DNA of 64,000 nucleotides from Bifiguratus adelaidae. Its lineage: Eukaryota; Mucoromycota; Endogonomycetes; Endogonales. Numbering within the stretch: the first letter of the stretch is position 1; each line of letters begins with the position of its first letter. The stretch is from the NCBI GenBank assembly GCA_002261195.1, contig MVBO01000045.1:33540-97539 (forward strand), written 5' to 3'. The position numbers and the translations under genes were made by a program. This document shows, piece after piece, positions 47,857-58,901 of this stretch. The notes under the pieces were generated by a model. The model was not told the DNA's origin. It did not search any database and saw only the letters and a program-made list of their open reading frames with translations.

Positions 47857-48139
47857 TGGAACTTTGTCTTGTAGTATAGTACACTTTATATACACGTATA
47901 TAGAGCTCCGTGGGGGTATAGAGCTGCATCATGAAACAACTTGCGATATTGATGTGTTGCTTTCTGTGTCTAGCATCGGTGCAATCGTCAGACCGCGGAA
48001 AGCATCTGCGAGCGCTCTACGATATCCGACACTGGGCAGGTATCCTCCTGCTCGCGCCTGTTTGCTATCCTTGGATGCATCGCTGCTAGAACAAGAGCTT
48101 CTTTTAGTCGGCCATGGCTTCCAACGTCACGGTGCCAAC
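47857..48139. terminator. Convergent 3' region of RRP17 and TFB3
   Basis: 283 bp between the two stop codons; both transcripts must end here. A TATATACACGTATATA-type AT-rich palindromic stretch near 47889-47902 could serve polyadenylation on both strands. No gene seen. Confidence 0.35.
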
Positions 48140-49317
48140 TTACGGATCACTATAACTGGCCTTTATGGCCAGCGGATCATCCTCCTCGTAATAGCCTCCC
48201 AATGGATCAAGCTCAGGCTCTTCCTCTTCCGGTTCATCGACCGTGACCATGGTGGCCGCCAACCAATCTGGTAGAGTAGGCGTCGCTGTACGCGCGTTGG
48301 CTACCGCTTCTGCATGCTGCTTGAGGGCCGAAGAACGTTTTAGTTGACTCTGTCGAGATGCCATGATAATGGATGCTGCCCTGTCGCTCGATGCCTGAGG
48401 TCTTGTCAGTCCTTGTACCCTTGGTGTCCGTCAGACTCACCAATTCACGGATAAGGGCCTGCTTTTCAGCGTCCTTGATCCGTTGCTCCTCCTCAATCTG
48501 TTTCATGTACTGTTCTCGCAGCTCTCGCTTTTGTTTTCTTTCCAATTCTTGTTGATACGACGTGATCTTGCTCTCATTTTGCTGTGATTCGGTAAGATCT
48601 TGTCCAAGTCGCTGATTCAGTTCGCCTTACCCTTCTCGCCTCATTAGCAGCAATCACATCCTTGTTTTCTTGCTCGTATTGCCTCATTTTAGCCTGTGTT
48701 TCATCAATGTCCACATTGTTGATGAGATTGAAGGCTGTACGAGATGAATCAGTATCGCCATTGTCAGAGGCTATACGCCAAGCACGCGTCGACTCACTGA
48801 TTTCCTCGACTTCTTCCAAATAATCATCATAGGCTCGCGCCGTCTTGAAATCTTCCGGTCGTTTGTTGAAGCTATGTCACCGTCATTATCAAGACGTCAA
48901 AATCAATCAATGAATGCCACTTACATCTTGGCTACCTTTGTCCGTACCCGCACCTCCTTCTCTACGTTAAGATCCTCAAAGATTTGTTGTCGAAACTCGT
49001 TCTTTCTCAACACTTGGTGACAGTTTGCTCCCGGACATGGCGCCGGTCCTGCGCTAAATCGTGCATCGATACACGACTCGCACCTAGACCTTGGTTCAGT
49101 CAAATTGTTCCATGGCCGTAGCCCGATGACCGAACAGTATACTTATTACATTTTGTGAAAACATGGACTGATGAGCAATTTGAGGTTTGGCTGAAAGAAC
49201 TTGTCACTGCCACAGAGAAGACACTTGGAGTCGTCATCCTACCCGCCCGGTGTCAGACTAATGCATCCACCTCAATCACCTGCTCACCTCAAAGTAATTG
49301 GCCGTTGCCGCAGCCAT
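48140..49317 (-). CDS. TFB3: TFIIH subunit TFB3/MAT1, CDK-activating-kinase assembly factor
   Basis: RING-finger protein that holds the Kin28/CDK7-cyclin module on TFIIH. The start MAAATANYFE is spliced to DDDSKCLLCGSDKFF, then ISPCFHKM|CESCIDARF and GPAPCPG, forming the C3HC4 RING. The diagnostic MAT1 linker LRKNEFRQQIFEDLNVEKEVRVR and FNKRPEDFKTARAYDDYLEE follow. A central coiled coil (KRELREQYMKQIEEEQRIKD) and a C-terminal acidic segment (EEEPELDPLGGYYEE) complete it. Several short introns, one inside the RING. Confidence 0.92.
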
Positions 49318-49760
49318 GGTAAGAAGAAATAAGCTCACCTTAGAACGCCACTGTGACAGTGTTGCCATTTTATGGGGTTCGCGTTCGAATATGCATCTAT
49401 GTATTGGACCTCTTTATACGCGCGCGCGCGCACACACATGTCCTCTTCTCTCTCTCCCTCACACCGTTTTAAGCCTCTACAGACCCCATCCACACCCACA
49501 GCATCCTATACCCTTTCTCGTCAAGGGATCTCCAACATCCGTGTCATCGCACACGTTCCAGACCGTGTAACCGTTGGTGACACGGCGAATTTTCCGATAT
49601 AAAAGACATCTGGTTTGGCTGCCATCTTCTTCTTGTTCTTCTCCTCTTCGGTTTCGCCCTTCGATCGACTGAAGTGTACATCACTTGTAGGGTTTACTGC
49701 ACATAAATGACTGTCTCTTTCTCGCGTGAGGTTCCTCAACACCCTGAACCTCGTCACACC
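49318..49760. promoter_or_regulatory. Divergent promoter TFB3 / periplasmic-binding-like protein
   Basis: 443 bp with an alternating purine-pyrimidine tract (49415-49439), a pyrimidine run (49442-49465) and a C/T-rich run near 49625-49650 leading into the surface-protein gene. The downstream reading frame is open back to an ATG at 49707. Confidence 0.45.
49415..49439. repeat. Alternating CG/CA tract (potential Z-DNA)
   Basis: A run of TATA followed by six CG and about four CA units gives 25 bp of strict purine-pyrimidine alternation, the pattern that most readily forms Z-DNA under negative supercoiling. Confidence 0.7.
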
Positions 49761-51231
49761 ATGTCGGTGAATTTCTACGGCATGTCGGTCTTCACCAAGT
49801 TCTACAAGCGAGCTCTCTGTGCCGTTGTGCTTGCTGCTCCTCTCTTGGCTACACCTGCGCTCGCTCAACAGTCGAATCTCGGTGTTGGATCTCCCTGCGT
49901 GACCAACTACGATGCGAATACGGACTATTTCCCGGCCAAAGTCTCGGGTAAGCGGGAAAGAAAGGAAATTTTGCGTGTCTTTTGGGTACTCACCCCCCCT
50001 TCCCCCCTTCCCAGCGAACGATGCTACCTTGTTCAGTGTTCAATATTTCAAGAGCTACAAGATTGTTCAGAACAAGGCTACCAACGAGACCTTTGCCCTG
50101 TACCAGTGCGGAACCCCCAAGCCCAACGTGACCGCAGGCACCAAGGTCTTTTCTGTTCCCGTTTCCCGCGTGGCTACGGTTGCAACGACCTCCAATCAAT
50201 TTATTGAGGCTCTTGGAGAAGGTGGCACTATTGTTGCCTTGGAGACCGAGCAAGATGTTTGCTCACCCTGTTTGATCAAGGCCATGAACGCCGGAAACAT
50301 CACTCAAGTGAGCTCCACCAACGCTACCTTGGCTACTCAACAATTGTCCACGGTGGATGTCATCTTTGGTAACTTCACCGCTGATCCCACCAACAACCGA
50401 TCCGTGTCCACCTCCGAGACCGAGGACCCTGGAGCTCTCAACCGTGCCGAATGGATTGACTTTTACTCCACCTTTTTCAATGCCGAGGCCAAGTCCAACA
50501 ATGTGACCAACCAGATCAACAATAACTACAACTGTCTTCGCAAGGCTGCCACTGCCGTCGCCAACAATACTTCCCTGCCCTTGGTTGCCTGGACCTCCTA
50601 CTACCAAAACGTCTGGACCATCAGCAATGCCACCTATAAGGCCAACTTGACTCAAGATGCCGGTGGTCAAATCCTTTCCACGAGCAACAACACCTACACC
50701 GACGTGAAAGCCTTCTTGAAAGCTTTGGAACCTGTCGACGTCCTCATTGACGAGACCTTCATTGGCTCCGACCTCAATGCCTTTTTGCAAAACTACAACC
50801 TGACCAATTCTTCCACCACCAGCTCCGGTTCTCCCTACAAGTTCTTGGCCAACAAGAAGGTCTTTAGAGAAGATGGTGTCTTGAGTCAAGCTGGCGGTTA
50901 CGACTGGTTCGAGTCCGCTGTCGTTTGGGAAGATGCCGTGCTGGCCGATGTCATCAACGCCATCAACTCTTCTTACCCCACTTCCTCATACCAACGTATC
51001 TGGATCCGCAACATTGCCTTGAACGAGTCGATCAAGATTTCGGGTGCGAACAACTGTACCAGCAGCCTTAGTACGCCCACCACTGATCCTGCCTACGTTT
51101 GCACCGGTAGCTTCGCGGTCAACAATAGCAACGGAACCTCTGGCTCTGGATCCAGCAGCGGTGGCACCTCCATCATGGCCCACGTGGGATTCACTGCCGT
51201 CTTGGCTGGTGTTGTCGCCATGGTCATCTAA
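49761..51231 (+). CDS. GPI-type surface protein with periplasmic-binding-protein (TroA/FepB-like) fold
   Basis: Two exons (49761-49947, 50015-51231), 467 aa. Signal peptide ends LLATPALA before QQSNLG. The body follows the plan of bacterial siderophore/metal/B12 substrate-binding proteins: VPVSRVATVATTSNQFIEALG near the start, STVDVIFGNF mid-way, and EDPGALNRAEWIDFYSTFF...NNYNCL, the counterpart of the RAEWIKFLALFFNKE segment of class III binding proteins. At least 12 N-glycosylation sequons, cysteine pairs (CSPCLIK), and a Ser/Gly linker plus hydrophobic tail (VGFTAVLAGVVAMVI) point to a GPI-anchored cell-surface protein. Similar fungal proteins are annotated as periplasmic-binding-like, without known ligand. 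The start could be at 49707 or 49782; neither alters the signal peptide. Confidence 0.72.
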
Positions 51232-51305
51232 AGCAAAAATATCCACGGCCACTGTGCCCCTTTTTGCGTTTCGTGTACTTAATAATACATTAAAATCCCA
51301 TCTAT

Positions 51306-53033
51306 TTAAGAGTACTGCTTCAAGAAATCAACGTGGAAACGAGATAGACCCTCACAAAACGTATCAAACAATTCTTCAGGCGGCAAAAAGGTACTCCTGA
51401 AGTGGTAGGTACCTTCGACTTGCCCGAACCCACTGCCATTCACCACACACACACCGGTGGCATCCAACATGCGGAGACAATAAAACTCATCGGGTGATTT
51501 GCCTTGCTCTTGGGCAGCCTTGATGGCACGTTCCGGAAGTCGAATTTGGGGGAATAGGTACATGGCGCCTTGTGCTTCGTTACAGGTGACGCCTTCGAGG
51601 CTATTGAAACAATCGGCAAGCTTCTTGGCACGACGTTGGAGAGATTCGTAAATACCCCGGACTTCCTTGTCGTAAAGCTCAAAGGAGGGATCGCCCTTTT
51701 GGGGTGGATTTGTCATAAGGTCGACCATGACTTGACCGTGAACATTTGGACACAGGGAGATGGAAGCCACCTTGTAGGCTTGATCCATGATTTGGGGGTC
51801 AATGCCCGTGACCTCAAAGTAACCACCGCGACGACCACATTCGCCAATCATGCCCTTGGAGATGGAGTGGAACGAGACGAGTTCAAAGTTGTCGTACTTT
51901 GGTCCCATGGATCGGAGTATCTTTTTGAAGGAATGGAAAGGTCGTTGTTGAGCATGGTAGACGTTGGTCTGATATACTTCATCGGCAAGCAGGATGATGC
52001 GCTCGTCATGACAGAATTGAACGACATCGCGCATGTTATCTTCACTGAGACATTGACCGGTTGGGTTGCCAGGATTGATGATGACAAGCGCTCGTACGTC
52101 GATACCCTTGGATCGGGCTTCTTGGACCGACCGCGTCAAATCAGAGACATCGAGTCCCCAGTCCTTGTCTTCATTAAGATAATAAGGCACCGGCGCCGCG
52201 TCGAACATGGCAAGTGTAGCCGAGTAGAGGGGATACTGTGGCATGGGAATCATGATACCCGATGACGAGTTCTCCACGAGAAGCTGAATCATGGCTTGTA
52301 CACCAGAGGAAGCACCTTGGGTCAGAAAGATATTGTTGGGGTCAGACGGATAACCATCCCGGCGCTCAATGAATTTGGCGACATTTTGACGAATGTAGGG
52401 GATGCCTTGAGAGTGGGAGTAGGCGCCGATGGAACCAATGTGCTTGCTCAACACCTCTGCCCTAGAAATCGCGTCCTTGGGATAAAGTTGTTCCACCAGC
52501 GATCGGTTTTTCGGAAGTAGCAGATCCGTGTTTTCAAGTAAGGAGGCGACTTGACGAAAAAAGGTAATAGGCTTCTGAGCCAATTGCTGAGGGTTTCCAA
52601 TGTTGCAGTTGACAATCGTGTCAAATGGCAGATCATTGCCCGGCTTCTTGAGTTTCTGGGGCGATCCTGTCAGAGCCGCAGCCATTTGACCATCGTCTCA
52701 TCCTCTCTCTACTCACCTCGCGCAATGCCTCTGCCCGTATAGCCAACTCTCCGCGGACCGCATATTCCAGCTTCCGTATATGCGGATTCATATTATCGTA
52801 GCGTAATATTTTAGTGGCTAAACGTAAAAGGTCATGAGCAGCTGAAACAGAGAATGACGGCAGTGACAAGCTAAAACAATAGACTTACACGGACTGTTAT
52901 TGACGGAGCTTGATCCCATGGGTACCGGACTGGTATTAGAATAGTACCGCATGGCGTTTAATGAGGTACTGCGTCGGATCAGCGGAGTAGGCGCGCGTCT
53001 CGACAGAGTCGAGATAACTGAAAGAGAGGCCAT
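51306..53033 (-). CDS. ALT1: Alanine aminotransferase, probably mitochondrial
   Basis: PLP enzyme interconverting alanine and 2-oxoglutarate with pyruvate and glutamate. Three exons, complement(51306..52655, 52717..52817, 52889..53033). The N-terminus (MASLSVISTLSRRAPTPLIRR) is a typical mitochondrial presequence. The body shows LRYDNMNPHIRKLEYAVRG, NIGNPQQL, LTQGASSGVQAMI, INPGNPTGQCLS, LLADEVYQTN and the PLP lysine in SFHSISKGMIGECGRRGGY. The end is FHVDFLKQYS. The acceptor before AAACTCAAG (52655) gives REKLKKPGNDLPF, in line with the family. It converges with the surface-protein gene (74 bp between stops). Confidence 0.95.
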
Positions 53034-53342
53034 AATGCCTAGCTATATATATATAACCAATGTAAACGTATTTCCGAAGGGGTCCGTCCCGTTTCACGGC
53101 CAAAGAAGTGAACGTGAGAATTGCCTGAGCGTAGTAAAGAAAATTTTGCGGAACTCAAATTCCGATTGAATTTGCGCCCATCTGCCCATTGTTTTTACAG
53201 TATGTGTATTGACAAGGGCTTATAAATGCAAGGATGCAAGGATGCAGGGTAGATGTGACCCCATGATGCATAGCTGCCATGCACAAGGCCACATGATCGC
53301 AATTGGCTCATACATGAATTAAAAATCGACGGCCCTTTCTCT
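53034..53342. other. Intergenic, ALT1 upstream / tautomerase 3' region
   Basis: 309 bp between genes on the same strand. Contains a short tandem repeat of GCAAGGAT (about 53228-53248). Nothing else seen. Confidence 0.4.
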
Positions 53343-53795
53343 CTATAGCTTGTTGGAGATTCTCGGCATGCCTTCGTAGGGTACGGGTTTGTTGTGTTTC
53401 ACCCAGAGCTTTTCAGCTTCTGTGCCGGGCATGGGTGGTACTAGACCATTCTCTCTCCAGAGATCACGTTCGACTTCTTCAATGTGAAGTTCCCATTCCA
53501 GTCCGCGATCCTTGACAAATGGAGCAAACGCTTCATCAATTCGGTCCATGGCGTTGACCTTGACGTCGTCTGTGGGCATGGTTCGCGCCAAATGTTGACT
53601 CACAATGCGTACAAAATGATCATTCTTCTCGCCGCCCACCCAAAGATCCTCGGATTCCGAAGGAAGGAATACGACGACGACATAGAAGGGCGGCAAACCC
53701 ACGTCGGTGTACATCTTGGTGAGGCGCTGGGAAATTTGACGCTTGTCGTCCTCCGAGAAAACGCCCTTGGGGTGATAGATGCGATGAAGAGGCAT
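53343..53795 (-). CDS. Tautomerase/cis-CaaD-like protein
   Basis: Intronless, 150 aa. It matches the fungal 4-oxalocrotonate-tautomerase-superfamily branch resembling cis-3-chloroacrylic acid dehalogenase: M-P-L-H-R-I-Y-H-P, with Pro2 becoming the catalytic N-terminal proline after Met removal, then GVFSEDDKRQISQRLTKMY, LPPFYVVVVFLP and RGLEWELHIEE. Members are about 140-160 aa and act as small cytosolic tautomerases; the natural substrate in fungi is unknown. It stands alone at the edge of a gene-poor stretch. Confidence 0.8.
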   Translation of the reverse strand: MPLHRIYHPKGVFSEDDKRQISQRLTKMYTDVGLPPFYVVVVFLPSESEDLWVGGEKNDHFVRIVSQHLARTMPTDDVKVNAMDRIDEAFAPFVKDRGLEWELHIEEVERDLWRENGLVPPMPGTEAEKLWVKHNKPVPYEGMPRISNKL

Positions 53796-56599
53796 GCCTT
53801 ATGATTCGAGAGCACTTGAGCGGTGGTGGTTGTGGTGTTTGCTTGCCCGACGACGCTCAATTTATAGCATGACGGCTTTCTTGTGCCATGAGCACTTTTG
53901 GTCCAATTTGGACATACATACCCTTTCAAGGGTATTTCCTTTTCAGCCTATATTCACTCATTTAACTCTATTCAGCCCTTGAACTGACTATTGCTTCTTA
54001 TGTAATAGGCAATCCCACGAGGATCTCTTTTGTGCCCTATGGCGATTTCATCACGCATCGCGTTATCCGCGGAGGTTGATTTTACACAGGAAATGAATAC
54101 GTAAGCTCAAACGAAATTCTAAAGACGGTCTCTCTGAATAGAATCAAAAATTATGGCGGTCCGTAACACCGCAACCCATTATAAGCGAATCTCGCTCAAC
54201 TCGCTTGAGCTTGCTGCGCCCCGCCACACGTTGGTCCAAGTGCATCAATAAGTGATCATTCCGGAAAAGGAAATACAGAAACGCGGCAAGCAACCCGCCA
54301 CAATAAGAACTTTCGACAACTACCATGAGTAAGCTCACATGGGCGCATAAGATGGGTTATGCGGTGGCTTGCACTCTAGAGATCTGCCTCATGGCTCAGA
54401 TTGAAATGGGGACAAACTTGACAAAGGTCTCGGTACTTGTCCCGGACCCAAAGGCAACCTGGGAGTAATTGTTTGATCGAAACACTTACAGAAACGTCAC
54501 ACCTTTCCGGAAAGTGCCATCTTTAGCTTATGCCAACCATATCCAGGTAGCGTTGAGATTGCACGCATCCAATTTTGATGGTCCAGCTAGAAAGCTACCT
54601 GTCAAATACGACACTATATCGGAATTCAGTTCGCTGCCAATAGCGTTGATGTACGATCCCTACGCAACATTTTGCTACATTGTTTTTTCTTATACCCAAC
54701 ATTACATCACTATGGAGTTGTTTACCGTAGAGCAGTATTGTCTCCAATATGCAAAGACCATTCCTGTCCTTTGGTACACGCATTGGAGCGCACGTTTACC
54801 AGTTGGCGCCCAAGGTAGGTACGCGGTGTTCGAAAACGCGTTCGCTAACATCTCTATAGATGCCAAAACTCGTATGCTCTCATCTGGAGCAGAAACGCAG
54901 TCTAGGACCACCGATGAAACATCGCTGATTTGTTGGCATCTGCACATATACACGCAATGGAGGGCTCCACTTCCGTGCGCTCTCCCATTCCTTCTTGCCT
55001 TCGAATATTCTACCGAGTTGCCGGTGATCTCAAGAGAAGCCCTGATGGTGGTGGATTTGTCGAACCGCGAGCCAATGGTTCTACGAGAGAAGATGCCTCG
55101 AATTGGAATTGAGACGCCCCCTTTGATGGAGGATATGCATTCACTATATCCACTACAGGAGAATGCGAAACTTCCGTATTCCCGCCGGAAGCGAAGCATG
55201 CCTGCGACTACTGTGACCGATTATCCAAGAATTGCGTCCGCTGTAATGGTCCGAGTAAATGATCGTGAATTCAAAATCCTGCTGATGTTATGTCTAGCTG
55301 TGAGGGTTTCTTGGGTGGATAGCAGCTCTGAAATTCGCACACCAGATGAAGGTGACTGGCCAAATTCGGTTTGTAAGGCGTGCGCCGACATGGAGTGCAT
55401 TTACATAAGCTCACCTACAGCTTGCCGATCAACAAGTTATTAAACCAATGCATCAAGATACAATTGACATTGACACCATTCAAATTAGACCAAAAACCTT
55501 TGAGGGTCGCCCAAGGGCCGAGAATCCGCGATGCACAGACACTCTCCAAGAACGACCTACTGTCCAGATTGTGTCTACAAAATACCGAGTCTGCCTCACC
55601 TTCCATCTCATTTGCGAGGACGAATATCAATGCTGCTCCCGCTGCGTGAACCAGCTTGAGTGAGACCATTGTTGGAAGACTGTCTGCAAACGGTAAGTAC
55701 AACCAGATTATATCCTGATCTGACATCGGTAGACATATCTCCGCTTGCACAAGCTGCGGACAATCGGGATATTCAATACGCGTATCTTACGATTGGATGA
55801 TTCACCGGGAAGAAAATACACTCCCATAATTCTTCTTGCCTGCGTCGTAGATGCCGGTCTAGCATCAAGCAGCTAGGGCAACGCGGGTGCTCCGAAGGCC
55901 CATGTCTGGAGCGGCATGACCGGAGCACACGAGGAATCAAATATCCCGGAACATTACGAGCCATCAAGGGCTCTAGGATGTAGAGTCCTCTAGAATGGGT
56001 GCTCTTACACCATAGCATTGTGCAATGCTTAACCTTTGTATAATATACCGTCCTGATGATCTTTGGCACATGATGAGTTTCTGTACCTTCCCAGGCGCAG
56101 TCAGTTGCGACAAGAGATTATACTTGACTTGAATCATTTTCGTTGATCCGCCCTCTATAGAACGCTTGATTTGCTGCCACTTGATCTTACTCCCCAGATG
56201 CCTTGACGTTCGTGCTCACCAATTTTTTGCCGGTCGCAATATATCTCTCGATTAGTTCTTTCTGTATACGAGGTCATGCTTACTTTTTGCCGTCGCTGAT
56301 GGTCCAAGAGCGGGGGCCTTTCGGCCGTAATCAATCCATAGACTCAAAAGTTGGCATACAGCTAGCGGGTTAAGCACTTCTTCCACTTTGGGATACGCGA
56401 GGGGCGATTACTGTGATGACGCCGCCCTATTGCTGGGAAAGCCAATTGACTTTCCGGGGAGCGACTGGATAGACTCCTCATTTAGCTATAGACTGCTGTT
56501 CAAGCCAAAGCAGGCGCGCGGAGTTCCAGACTCAATGATGGCCTTTCTTAGCCCAAATGACTACCATATAAGGACACTGATCAGCTCGCCTTTGAGCTT
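53796..56599. other. Gene-poor 2.8-kb region with unassigned open frames
   Basis: No gene could be recognised. The plus strand has a 324-codon frame (54469-55443) and the minus strand long frames at 54702-55199 (165 codons) and 55415-55750 (111 codons). None shows a known motif. Inside the plus frame, 54815-54859 looks like a genuine 45-nt intron (GTAGGT donor, GCTAAC branch site, CTATAG acceptor), so a spliced, lineage-specific gene may exist. A second plus frame (about 54957-55257) encodes a Cys-rich stretch HACDYCDRL...CVRC interrupted by one TGA near 55112. Decayed gene, fast-evolving gene or non-coding RNA are all possible. Confidence 0.35.
54469..55443 (+). pseudogene. Unassigned open frame, possible lineage-specific or decayed gene
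   Basis: 324 codons if unspliced; 309 if the intron-like 54815-54859 is removed. The sequence includes short aromatic-rich segments (FCYIVFSYTQHYITMELF, IPVLWYTHWSARLPVG) and late cysteines (SVCKACADMECIY) but no recognisable domain. The first in-frame codon in this frame is TTG, so a true start would be the ATG in ALMYDP or MELFTV or in an upstream exon. The opposite strand is also open over half of it, which weakens the case. Confidence 0.2.
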
Positions 56600-57859
56600 A
56601 TGCACTTACTCGGCCTTCCTTCAGAATGCATCACAGCCATACTCTCAAACCTCACACAACTCGAAGCCGTCTATTACTCGCGTACTTGTCGAACATTCAG
56701 CCAAGTGTTGTATGACCTTGGCGAATTCTGGAGAGTTGTCGCTGTCTTTGAGAATGTTCCAAAAGCACGTTGGGACTCTCTAACGAATGCTCGCATGTTG
56801 CAGTAAGTGTGCGTTGAATCAGTGCCTCTCGCTAAACTCAAGCGTTTGCCTCGGCTAGACTTCTCGACAAGTTGTCACCAAACAGTAAGCGGTCCGTGCG
56901 TGTGTTCATTTGTGGAGCAAATGCAACCGAATTTATCATTGACGCGCTCATTCGCACTCTACCTCACCTCGACTTCATCCGATTCCCCTACAGCTCGAAA
57001 CTCAACTTTCCAAACCTCGTCACCATACTAGAGAATTATTATTCTTCGCCATCCGTACAAGAGAGATGCCATCCAGTGCCTCCATTCATCAGTTTCAGCC
57101 TCTATCGCGAAAAGGACTTGACGATCATACCATGTGAAGCGCACGACGTTCTACGCTTCTTTGCAGTCCTAGAGAAGACGTCCGATACGGCAGCAACACA
57201 GCAAGTGACTCAAGGATATGGGACCCCCGGCCCTAAAGAATCTCGCAAAACCAATGTCGATCTATGTCGACATTGTCGCCGCAATCTTGCCATGAAGACC
57301 GAGCACTGTGCCGTGTGTGGCGATCCCAACATGTATGAATACCTATGTTACGAGTGCAAGACGTACTGCGATTCCTGTTGGGACACGTTTTGTGCACGGT
57401 ACGTACATGTCGTTCGAAATGTCATCTCATGGATTAATGCCTAGGTGTACGGATCTGTACATTACGCCCGTCAATTGCGCATGTCGCGTCATTGGCCAAT
57501 CAATAAGGTGTTACTGCGAAGGCTGCGCTGACAATTTCTCATGCACGCAGTGCGGGCACGCATACTGCGAAGAGTAAGTGTGAGTTGGATAGGCTGCTTC
57601 TCTGTATCTAAATTGTCATAGGCACTTGTTTTCTTGCACTAGCTGTGCGCAGACCCGTTATTGCGTGAATTGTGTCGAGGACTGGATGGGTGAGCGCGAT
57701 GCACCTGATCCAACACCCTTGATGCCTTTGAACTGTCAGAATAGCTTTTGCGAGCGTTCAGAGTGTCAAGCGTGCTGGGCTAAGCGAGGTCAATGCGGGT
57801 GTAAGGAAGGGACGTGTGTAGAGGCAGAGGAGCAAGCGAACGGAATTGATATTGTATAA
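56600..57859 (+). CDS. F-box-like protein with Cys-rich zinc-binding C-terminus
   Basis: Four exons from ATG 56600. The N-terminus (MHLLGLPSECITAILSNLTQ...CRTFSQVLYD) fits an F-box, the Skp1-binding motif of SCF ubiquitin ligases. The middle (about 120 residues) has no match. The C-terminal half holds many paired cysteines: LCRHCRRNL, HCAVCGD, YLCYECKTYCDSCWDTFC, CYCEGCADNFSCTQCGHAYC, FSCTSCAQTRYCVNCVEDW, and a last CQACW...CGCKEGTC, suggesting several zinc-binding modules of RING/B-box-like type. A possible 5' extension of the frame begins at 56388 in another frame. Substrate unknown. Confidence 0.72.
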
Positions 57860-58103
57860 AGGAAAGGCAGGGTTGATATTTCATGTATTCATGTATTCTT
57901 GTAATTACGAAACAAAACTTTGCAACCAGGCTCGATTGTTCTTTGACTCATGATTGAAACAGTTAAGACATGCTCATGAGCACAATTGGGTAGTCAAAGA
58001 ACGTACAAATGATAGTTTCCATCGATACTCATCAAATACAACGAATAGTCTGTCATATAGTACAAATCGACAACGAACAAAAAGATATATTGAACATATC
58101 TTT

Positions 58104-58812
58104 TTACCATTTATGATGTTTATGTTTATGTTTATGCTTGTGTCCATGATGGTGACCATGGTGACCCATGCCTCCATACATCATATGAGGCGGCGCATAT
58201 CCTCCATGAAATCCACCGTGGTGTCCGCCGTGATGTCCACTGACTGCTTCGGCCATGACTGCACCTGCAGCAAGCCCCAATAGGCCTCCACCCAGGGCGC
58301 CGCCCATGCCTGAATGCGATCCAGAACCACCTCCACCCAACAGATTGCCATGACCGCCAGGCTTTTGCTGCTGACCTTGAGGAGGATATCCTTGTTGGGA
58401 AGGATAACCTTGATAGTGTGCACCTCCCTGGTATGAGCCTACTTGACCAGCATAAGGCTGAGGGGAGCTAGGATATCCCGGCTGGTGAGGAGCATAAGGC
58501 GAGTTACCTCCGTAAGGCGAGCTGGGATAGGGAGAACTGGTATATGGTGGGGGCGCATGGCCAGCCTGTCCATGCGAATTTACCGTTGGTGGCTCCCACT
58601 GCGTTCTACCAGTCGCTGTTTCTAATAACAGGTGTGAGATGACGTGTCAGGGCAAGCTTGCCAAGCGTACTCACCCGCATAGTAGTATCTCCCAGTGTTC
58701 TGATCAAACTGGCTAATCCTAGACACAAGAGCAAATCGGACGTCAGAGAAGAAAGAGGACAAAGAGGGAAAAGATTATAGACTCACCATCCTGGAGGCAG
58801 TTGACCGTTCAT
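58104..58812 (-). CDS. WW-domain protein with Pro/Gly/His-rich tail
   Basis: Three exons. The WW domain is assembled over two introns: LPPGW|ISQFDQNTGRYYYA|ETATGRTQWEPP, with both signature Trp and the YYY core intact. It is followed by a Pro/Tyr/Gly/Gln-rich low-complexity region that itself contains PPPY (HAPPPYTSS), a glycine-rich hydrophobic patch (GGALGGGLLGLAAGAVMAEA), and a His/Lys-rich end (GHHGHHHGHKHKHKHKHHKW). Fungal proteins of this layout are common and of unknown function; WW binds proline motifs. Start ATG 58812 lies 89 bp from the divergent MOCS2A start. Confidence 0.85.
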
Positions 58813-58901
58813 GTCAAGAATAAGCTTTACGCTTTCTGGGTGTTCTGCTTAAATGAGTGTGAGACTGTCTGCTTCGCCACAAAATCACGTTTTTCGCTCT
58901 T

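Noticed and set aside
50263-50889. 208-codon minus-strand ORF opposite the periplasmic-binding-like gene
   Set aside because: Gly/Val-rich shadow of a biased coding strand with no start or domain evidence.
51570-52265. 231-codon plus-strand ORF opposite alanine aminotransferase
   Set aside because: Antisense shadow; the minus strand carries all aminotransferase motifs.
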